Positions 1 to 4,083 of a stretch of DNA of 6,479 nt are shown one piece after another (the first letter of the stretch is position 1; each line of letters opens with the position of its first letter). The notes beneath the pieces were generated by a model, which was not told the DNA's origin, ran no database searches, and saw only the letters and a program-made list of their open reading frames with translations. The stretch is from contig CAIMXQ010000044.1 in assembly GCA_903845465.1 (NCBI GenBank), positions 1 through 6,479 of the forward strand, written 5' to 3'. The DNA is from an uncultured Actinomycetes bacterium. Its GTDB lineage: Bacteria; Actinomycetota; Actinomycetes; Nanopelagicales; Nanopelagicaceae. Position numbers and translations under genes: made by a program.

Positions 1-45
1 ATGTATTTCATCTCCTGCCTCGAAGCCTCATGCGAGGTCCCCGGG

Positions 46-80
46 TCGACACCAATCGTACTCCCGATACTCTTGAACTA
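46..80 (+). promoter_or_regulatory. Probable nadE promoter giving a leaderless mRNA
   Basis: A -35-like TCGACA (46-51, one mismatch to TTGACA) is followed after 16 bases by TACTCT (68-73), which fits the TANNNT form of an actinobacterial -10. Six bases separate it from the nadE ATG at 80, so transcription would begin at or next to the start codon. No Shine-Dalgarno sequence precedes the ATG. The rest of 1-79 contains no recognisable gene. A short hairpin (CCTCG 18-22 with CGAGG 33-37) is possible but weak. One forward frame is open from the left edge to a TGA at 81-83 that overlaps the nadE ATG, so the end of an upstream gene cannot be excluded. Confidence 0.45.
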
Positions 81-1747
81 TGAAGTTGCGTTTGGCGCTG
101 GCTCAAGTCAACCCGACGGTCGGAGACCTTGCGGGTAATGCGGCGTTGGTCAAGAAATCCGTCGATCAAGCAGTTGCCGCCGGTGCGCATATCGCGATAT
201 TTCCCGAGATGGTTCTGACCGGATATCCCGTAGAAGATTTAGCGTTGCGCCCGTCATTTCAGCTCGCAAGTAAATCTGCGATTGCATCTCTTGCTGCTCA
301 ATTAGATAAGAGCATTGTTTCTATCGTTGGCTACTTAGACCAAGTAGAGGGAAAGCCACAGAATATGGTCGCCGTGATTGCCGGGGGCGAAATCAAAACC
401 CGCTATGCCAAGTGCCACCTACCGAATTACGGCGTCTTCGATGAATTCCGAAATTTTGTGGCAGGGGACTCAACGTTGGTTGTACGAATTCACGGAGTCG
501 ATGTCGGTATCGCGATCTGCGAGGATCTCTGGATCGACGGTGGCATCACGGCGCAGCTGGCTGCCCGCACACCAGGACTTGTCATAGTTCCCAACGGTTC
601 ACCCTATGAACGCAATAAAGATGACGTCCGCTTAAGCCTTGTGACTAAACGCGCTCGCGAAGCCAAGGCGCCACTTGCATACGTCAATATGACCGGTGGC
701 CAAGATGATTTAGTTTTCGATGGAGACAGCATCGTGGTCGGCGCAGATGGTTCTGTGATTGCACGAGCTCCGCAATTTGAAGATGGAGTCATGGTCGTAG
801 ATGTCGATGTTGCTGCCGGAACATCACAACCCGATGTCATTATTTCTGACGATGCAGTCGACGTTGCAAAGCCACTTGTTCCTGGAATTGCACATCGCCT
901 TGGTGATGAAGAGGAAGTATGGAACGCCATCGTTGTAGGTCTTCGCGATTATGTCGCCAAGAATGGATTTAAATCTGTACTCGTTGGACTCTCCGGTGGT
1001 ATTGATTCGGCGCTCGTTACAGCACTTGCCATTGATGCACTGGGACCTGCGGCTGTCCATGCGGTAGGCATGCCGAGTAAATATTCATCAAATCACTCCA
1101 TTGAAGATGCCCAAGCAATGGCTGCAGTTACGGGCATTGGCTTTCGCATCATCGAGATCCAAAGAATGGTCGATTCATTTGGCACCGAGGTGGAGTTAAC
1201 TGGCCTCGCTGAAGAAAATCTGCAGGCGCGAGTGCGCGGAACAACTTTGATGGGCCTTTCCAATCAACATGGTCATTTAGTTCTTGCGACCGGAAATAAA
1301 TCAGAGCTCGCGTGCGGGTATTCAACTCTGTACGGCGATGCTGTCGGTGGGTATGCGCCGATTAAAGATATTTATAAGACCGACGTATGGGCACTTTCTC
1401 GCTGGCGCAACAAGGTTGCCAAGGATGCCGGTGAAGTTGCCCCAATTCCGGAGAATTCCATTACTAAAGAGCCATCTGCAGAGCTTCGCCCTGATCAAAA
1501 AGATTCTGATTCACTTCCCGAATACGAGATTCTCGATAAGGTCTTGAAAGCCTATGTCGATGATGATTTAGGTCGCGATGCCTTGATTGCCGCAGGCTTT
1601 GATAAAGATTTGGTGATGCGCGTTATTTCAATGGTCGATAAGGCTGAATATAAACGGCGCCAATATCCACCTGGCACCAAGGTCTCTAAGCGTGCATTTG
1701 GTAAGGATCGCAGGCTTCCTATGACGAGCAAATGGCGTGAAATCTAA
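80..1747 (+). CDS. nadE: Glutamine-dependent NAD+ synthetase
   Basis: This cytosolic enzyme catalyses the last step of NAD+ synthesis, amidating nicotinic acid adenine dinucleotide with ATP and ammonia taken from glutamine. The 555-residue protein has two domains. Residues 1 to about 265 form a nitrilase-type glutaminase with the expected triad: Glu43 in FPEMVLTGYP, Lys111 in AKCHLPNYGVFDE and Cys147 in GIAICEDLW. Residues from about 270 form the synthetase, with the ATP pyrophosphatase P-loop SGGIDS at 305-310 and the NAD-synthase signature ATGNKSEL at 403-410. The length fits the compact glutamine-dependent form, shorter than the roughly 680-residue mycobacterial enzyme. ATG 80 gives the conserved N-terminus MKLRLALAQVNPTVGD; there is no Shine-Dalgarno sequence and it is probably leaderless. 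The gene ends 34 bases before glnA, whose product supplies the glutamine it consumes. It looks intact. Confidence 0.96.
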   Translation: MKLRLALAQVNPTVGDLAGNAALVKKSVDQAVAAGAHIAIFPEMVLTGYPVEDLALRPSFQLASKSAIASLAAQLDKSIVSIVGYLDQVEGKPQNMVAVIAGGEIKTRYAKCHLPNYGVFDEFRNFVAGDSTLVVRIHGVDVGIAICEDLWIDGGITAQLAARTPGLVIVPNGSPYERNKDDVRLSLVTKRAREAKAPLAYVNMTGGQDDLVFDGDSIVVGADGSVIARAPQFEDGVMVVDVDVAAGTSQPDVIISDDAVDVAKPLVPGIAHRLGDEEEVWNAIVVGLRDYVAKNGFKSVLVGLSGGIDSALVTALAIDALGPAAVHAVGMPSKYSSNHSIEDAQAMAAVTGIGFRIIEIQRMVDSFGTEVELTGLAEENLQARVRGTTLMGLSNQHGHLVLATGNKSELACGYSTLYGDAVGGYAPIKDIYKTDVWALSRWRNKVAKDAGEVAPIPENSITKEPSAELRPDQKDSDSLPEYEILDKVLKAYVDDDLGRDALIAAGFDKDLVMRVISMVDKAEYKRRQYPPGTKVSKRAFGKDRRLPMTSKWREI

Positions 1748-1751
1748 TTCT

Positions 1752-1767
1752 GTAACACTGCCGTAAC
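1752..1767 (+). promoter_or_regulatory. Candidate GlnR box upstream of glnA
   Basis: Two identical GTAAC half-sites (1752-1756 and 1763-1767) are separated by exactly six bases. This matches the GTnAC-n6-GTnAC core described for the nitrogen regulator GlnR in Streptomyces and the AC-n9-AC spacing described in mycobacteria. The position, 15 bases before a glutamine synthetase start codon, is where such a site would be expected. The second half-site overlaps the likely -10 TAACTT, so binding there would more easily repress than activate. The glnR gene itself is not in the window, so the regulator is inferred from motif and context only. Confidence 0.5.
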
Positions 1768-1769
1768 TT
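1764..1769 (+). promoter_or_regulatory. Possible glnA -10 element
   Basis: TAACTT fits TANNNT and ends 12 bases before the ATG at 1782, which would leave a 5' UTR of only about five bases. No good -35 hexamer is seen 16-18 bases upstream, and no Shine-Dalgarno sequence precedes the gene. A poor -35 is common where a regulator sets promoter strength. Cotranscription from nadE across the 34-base gap is an alternative. Confidence 0.35.
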
Positions 1770-1781
1770 CGCTTTGGCACG

Positions 1782-3101
1782 ATGGCCCACATGTCCCCAA
1801 GTGAAAATATCAGTAAGCAAGAAGAGTTCGTCCTTCGCACCATTGAAGAACGCGATATTCGTTTTATCCGCTTGTGGTTTACCGACATTCTCGGAACTTT
1901 AAAATCAGTTGCTATCGCACCAGCTGAACTCGAGAATGCATTTGATGAAGGAATCGGATTCGATGGTTCTGCAATTCAAGGCTTTGCTCGCGAATCTGAA
2001 TCCGATATGTTGGCAAAGCCAGATCCTGCAACATTTACGATCTTGCCATGGCGCGCTGAAGCACAAGGCGCTGCACGTATCTTCTGCGACATTACTCTGC
2101 CAAGTGGCGAGGCATCGCCCGCAGATCCTCGTAACGTTCTACGTCGCACCTTAGATAAGGCCGCGAAGATGGGGTACACCTGTTACACCCATCCAGAAAT
2201 TGAATTCTTTCTCTTTAAATCCCAACCCGAAAAAGGTGTTGCACCAGTTCCTGTAGACCAAGGTGGCTACTTCGATCACACGCCAGCTGTTGTGGGCCAC
2301 GACTTCCGTCGCCAAGCGATTACATTATTAGAAGCGATGGGCGTCTCTGTTGAATTTAGCCATCATGAAGGCGCACCTGGACAACAAGAGATTGATCTTC
2401 GTTATGCAGATGCGCTAAGCACGGCAGATAACATCATGACTTTCCGCCACGTGATTAAAGAGGTTGCCCTCAACCAGGGTTTCTATGCATCCTTTATGCC
2501 AAAGCCATTTACCGATCACCCAGGTTCTGGAATGCATACACACGTTTCGCTCTTTGAAGGCGAGAAGAATGCTTTCTACGATTCCAGCGCAGAACTCAAC
2601 TTATCGACTGTTGGCCGCCAATTTATCGCAGGGATTTTGAAGCATGCCGCTGAGATCACTGCGGTAACTAATCAATGGGTCAATTCATATAAGCGACTAC
2701 AAGGTGGGGGAGAAGCTCCATCGACTATTTCTTGGGGCCATAACGATCGCGGTGCACTTGTTCGTATTCCTATGTATAAGCCCAATAAAGAGAATTCAAC
2801 GCGTATCGAATTTCGCTCACCTGATTCTGCATGTAACCCATACCTTGCCTATGCAGTGATGCTGGCGGCAGGTCTTAAGGGTATTGAGGAGAAGTATCTT
2901 CTTGACCCATCAACTGATACTCAATTACTTCCATCAAACCTTGAAGAAGCTATTACCTTGATGGAGAAGAGCGAACTTGTGCGCGAGACACTGGGCGAGC
3001 ATGTCTTTGAATACTTCCTTCGAAATAAGCGAAATGAGTGGCAGGACTATCGTCGCCAGGTCAGCGCATACGAATTAGATAGATATTTGCCCGTTCTGTA
3101 A
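1782..3101 (+). CDS. glnA: Type I glutamine synthetase, actinobacterial GlnA2-like
   Basis: Glutamine synthetase makes glutamine from glutamate, ammonia and ATP as a cytosolic dodecamer. The 439 residues closely resemble the mycobacterial GlnA2 group (EEFVLRTIEERDIRFIRLWFTDILG at the start is characteristic). Visible active-site positions are the metal ligands Glu139 and Glu141 (HPEIEFF), Glu196 and Glu203 (HHEGAPGQQE), His252 (GMHTH) and Glu343 (RIEFRSPD). The flap glutamate is Glu311 (GGEAP). The segment around 372-385, where family members carry an NLYDL-like adenylylation loop, is shortened and has no equivalent tyrosine, so control by adenylylation is unlikely. ATG 1782 is used; ATG 1791 is an equally plausible start because the first conserved residues come after both. 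The heliorhodopsin gene follows after 36 bases, a known gene pairing. Function is near certain; the paralogue number is less so. Confidence 0.95.
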   Translation: MAHMSPSENISKQEEFVLRTIEERDIRFIRLWFTDILGTLKSVAIAPAELENAFDEGIGFDGSAIQGFARESESDMLAKPDPATFTILPWRAEAQGAARIFCDITLPSGEASPADPRNVLRRTLDKAAKMGYTCYTHPEIEFFLFKSQPEKGVAPVPVDQGGYFDHTPAVVGHDFRRQAITLLEAMGVSVEFSHHEGAPGQQEIDLRYADALSTADNIMTFRHVIKEVALNQGFYASFMPKPFTDHPGSGMHTHVSLFEGEKNAFYDSSAELNLSTVGRQFIAGILKHAAEITAVTNQWVNSYKRLQGGGEAPSTISWGHNDRGALVRIPMYKPNKENSTRIEFRSPDSACNPYLAYAVMLAAGLKGIEEKYLLDPSTDTQLLPSNLEEAITLMEKSELVRETLGEHVFEYFLRNKRNEWQDYRRQVSAYELDRYLPVL

Positions 3102-3108
3102 TGACTAT

Positions 3109-3128
3109 TTACCTCTTTCAAGAGGTAA
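3109..3128. promoter_or_regulatory. Perfect 9+2+9 palindrome before the heliorhodopsin gene
   Basis: The arms TTACCTCTT (3109-3117) and AAGAGGTAA (3120-3128) are exact inverted complements around TC. The last three bases are shared with the candidate -10 TAACCT (3126-3131) of the next gene, which is the geometry of a repressor operator. As RNA, the same bases in a readthrough transcript from glnA would fold into an 8-bp hairpin with a TTCA loop. That hairpin would pair the only purine-rich ribosome-binding candidate, AAGAGG (3120-3125). No U-tract follows, so it is not a convincing terminator. The binding protein is unknown. Confidence 0.55.
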
Positions 3129-3137
3129 CCTGATTGC
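3126..3137 (+). promoter_or_regulatory. Candidate leaderless promoter of the heliorhodopsin gene
   Basis: TAACCT (3126-3131) matches TANNNT and lies six bases before the ATG at 3138, the spacing expected when transcription starts on the start codon. The nearest -35-like hexamer, ATGACT (3101-3106), is 19 bases away and weak. The gene may therefore be both read through from glnA and transcribed alone. Confidence 0.4.
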
Positions 3138-3899
3138 ATGGCTAAAGAGATTAATACTCAGAAGATTCGTCGCTACAACCTGATTGCTGGCTTCTTCCAC
3201 CTTGCGCAGATGATCGTTGTTCTCATCCTTGCAAATGACTTCTCGCTCCCAATCGTTGCCCGCTACATGTCAGGGCCGCCAGGGAGCACATTTGCAGAAC
3301 CTGTGACTCTTCTCAACACTCCTGTCGGCCTCACTGTCGCGATCTTCTTAGGGCTATCTGCCTTCTTCCACTTTCTTGTTGCAAGCCCGAAATTCTTCGG
3401 TCGCTACACAGCGGGGCTCGCTGCACATCGCAATTACTTCCGCTGGGTTGAATATTCAATTAGCTCATCCGTCATGATCGTTCTGATTGCGCAAATATGT
3501 GGAATTGCAGATGTTGCTGCCATCGTCTCAATCTTCGGCGTGAACGCATCGATGATTCTCTTTGGCTGGTTGCAAGAGAAGTATGAAGAACCCGGTAATG
3601 GCGGCTGGGTTCCATTTATCTTCGGATGTATTGCAGGAATCGTCCCTTGGCTTGCACTCGTCTTCTATGTATTTGCAATTGGTGGACCAGGTAATACAAA
3701 GGCTCCAGCATTTGTCTATGGAATCGTCATCTCACTCTTCGTTCTATTCAATACATTTGCTGTCGTGCAATACCTGCAATACAAGAAGGTCGGCAAATGG
3801 TCTGAATACTTGCGCGGAGAGAAGACTTACATCACGCTCTCATTAGTTGCTAAATCAGCGCTTGCTTGGCAGATCTTCGCCTCCACCTTGATTCAGTAA
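3138..3899 (+). CDS. Heliorhodopsin
   Basis: This 253-residue seven-helix membrane protein binds retinal and belongs to the heliorhodopsins, a rhodopsin family with the N-terminus inside the cell. It resembles the founding protein 48C12 along its full length. The retinal Schiff-base lysine is Lys239 in SLVAKSALAWQIF (Lys241 of 48C12) and the counterion is Glu105 in FRWVEYS (Glu107). The buried histidines His21 and His78 and Ser235 near the Schiff base are all kept. Approximate helices are 13-33, 60-82, 98-122, 125-144, 157-180, 191-213 and 230-250. Heliorhodopsins have slow photocycles and are generally thought to be sensors or enzyme regulators rather than proton pumps. A published study of an actinobacterial member reports binding and stimulation of glutamine synthetase, the gene immediately upstream here. 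ATG 3138 gives the expected short N-terminus; no strong Shine-Dalgarno sequence is present. No retinal biosynthesis gene is in the window. Confidence 0.96.
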   Translation: MAKEINTQKIRRYNLIAGFFHLAQMIVVLILANDFSLPIVARYMSGPPGSTFAEPVTLLNTPVGLTVAIFLGLSAFFHFLVASPKFFGRYTAGLAAHRNYFRWVEYSISSSVMIVLIAQICGIADVAAIVSIFGVNASMILFGWLQEKYEEPGNGGWVPFIFGCIAGIVPWLALVFYVFAIGGPGNTKAPAFVYGIVISLFVLFNTFAVVQYLQYKKVGKWSEYLRGEKTYITLSLVAKSALAWQIFASTLIQ

Positions 3900-3917
3900 C
3901 CCTTTGCGGGTTATCCT
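3888..3917 (+). promoter_or_regulatory. Candidate promoter of the leu leader and leuA
   Basis: TTGATT (3888-3893) and TATCCT (3912-3917) are separated by 18 bases and form the best-matched -35/-10 pair in the window. The -10 ends nine bases before the ATG of the leader peptide, so that peptide would be translated from a leaderless or nearly leaderless transcript. The -35 lies inside the last codons of the heliorhodopsin gene, so leuA is probably a separate transcription unit. Confidence 0.5.
3897..3913 (+). terminator. Weak hairpin at the end of the heliorhodopsin gene
   Basis: TAACCC (3897-3902, including the stop codon) pairs with GGGTTA (3908-3913) around a TTTGC loop, followed by TCCTTTA. 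The stem is only 6 bp and the T-run is interrupted. It may slow or end transcription from upstream, but it also overlaps the putative leu -10 element, so this is a low-confidence call. Confidence 0.3.
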
Positions 3918-3926
3918 TTACGTCTT

Positions 3927-3971
3927 ATGAAGCTCCGCGGACTCCTCCTTATCCGCCGTAGCGAGGCCTAG
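3927..3971 (+). CDS. leuA leader peptide (14 aa, MKLRGLLLIRRSEA)
   Basis: This tiny reading frame has four leucines in 14 residues, three of them consecutive (Leu6-8, codons CTC CTC CTT at 3942-3950) and followed by isoleucine. It ends with TAG at 3969-3971, 112 bases before leuA. A leucine-rich leader ahead of the committed enzyme of leucine synthesis is the hallmark of ribosome-mediated attenuation: scarcity of charged leucyl-tRNA stalls the ribosome at these codons. The codons also act as RNA structure. Bases 3945-3952, covering Leu7, Leu8 and two bases of Ile9, are complementary to the leuA ribosome binding site. Bases 3956-3966, covering the end of Arg10 through the first base of Ala14, pair with 4017-4027. 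The frame is too short to assess by coding statistics; support comes from composition, position and the pairing. Confidence 0.8.
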   Translation: MKLRGLLLIRRSEA

Positions 3972-3997
3972 GGCCCGAAACTCTCGAGTTTCGGCCC
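3971..3997 (+). other. Strong RNA hairpin just after the leader stop codon
   Basis: CGAAACT (3976-3982) pairs with AGTTTCG (3987-3993) around CTCG. The stem continues with C3975-G3994 and, after one bulged C (3974), GGG (3971-3973) with CCC (3995-3997), about 11 pairs in all. It starts on the last base of the leader TAG. The following bases (CGTATAGATGG) contain no U-tract, so it is not an intrinsic terminator; it probably serves as a structural arm or ribosome-spacing element of the leader. Confidence 0.7.
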
Positions 3998-4032
3998 CGT
4001 ATAGATGGACCGGTCTCCTCGCTGCGGAGTTT

Positions 4033-4057
4033 GGTGTTGCCGGTAAACACCTTCGGC
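4033..4057 (+). promoter_or_regulatory. Possible LEU-element pseudoknot before leuA
   Basis: GGTGTT (4033-4038) can pair with AACACC (4046-4051). The loop between them, GCCGG (4039-4043), can pair with TTCGGC bases 4053-4057, giving interlocked stems of six and five pairs. A conserved pseudoknot called the LEU element has been described upstream of actinobacterial leuA genes; I could not compare this sequence with its consensus. The connecting loops are very short (0, 2 and 1 bases), so the full pseudoknot may be strained. The second stem could instead nest inside helix P3. Confidence 0.5.
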
Positions 4058-4070
4058 TAACCAAACTAAT

Positions 4071-4076
4071 AAGGAG
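4071..4076 (+). promoter_or_regulatory. leuA Shine-Dalgarno sequence
   Basis: AAGGAG lies seven bases before the ATG at 4084 and is the only strong Shine-Dalgarno sequence in front of a gene in this window. It fixes the leuA start and is the target of the leader anti-SD at 3945-3950. Confidence 0.9.
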
Positions 4077-4083
4077 CAATGAA

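Larger units (their letters stand above)
3945..4076 (+). promoter_or_regulatory. leuA translational attenuator: three-way junction hiding the RBS
   Basis: Three helices fit together without overlap. P0 pairs CTCCTTAT (3945-3952) with ATAAGGAG (4069-4076), eight perfect pairs that bury the leuA Shine-Dalgarno sequence. P1 pairs 3956-3966 with 4017-4027, eleven pairs including one G-U. P3 pairs AGTTTGGT (4028-4035) with ACCAAACT (4060-4067), eight pairs. P1 and P3 abut, and only three and one unpaired bases lie at the other junctions. Inside P1 the hairpin at 3971-3997 forms a further arm. A competing helix, 3930-3938 with 4024-4032 (nine pairs, one G-U), excludes P1 and P3. Inferred logic: a ribosome stalled on the leucine codons covers the left strands of P0 and P1 and frees the ribosome binding site; rapid passage lets the junction close. 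Pairing was worked out by hand, without energy calculation. Confidence 0.65.

Noticed and set aside
17..38. Terminator hairpin at the left edge
   Set aside because: The stem is only five pairs with a ten-base loop and no T-run, well within chance.
604..930. 108-codon minus-strand frame inside nadE
   Set aside because: It lies wholly within the well-conserved nadE coding sequence, has a low-complexity Ser/Thr-rich translation and no recognisable motif.
1628..1888. Minus-strand frame spanning the nadE-glnA gap
   Set aside because: It overlaps the conserved ends of two clear genes and has no recognisable motif or start signal; it is a shadow frame.
3138..3899. Proton-pumping actinorhodopsin or proteorhodopsin
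   Set aside because: The sequence follows heliorhodopsin 48C12 throughout, with FRWVEYS in helix 3 rather than the D-T-x/E pump motif, so a type-1 pump is excluded.
3971..4005. Intrinsic terminator in the leu leader
   Set aside because: The hairpin is strong but is followed by CGTATAGATGG with no run of T, so classical transcription attenuation is not supported.
3900..4083. T-box riboswitch before leuA
   Set aside because: No T-box consensus (AGGGTGGNACCGCG-like) is present, and the leucine-rich leader peptide explains the region better.
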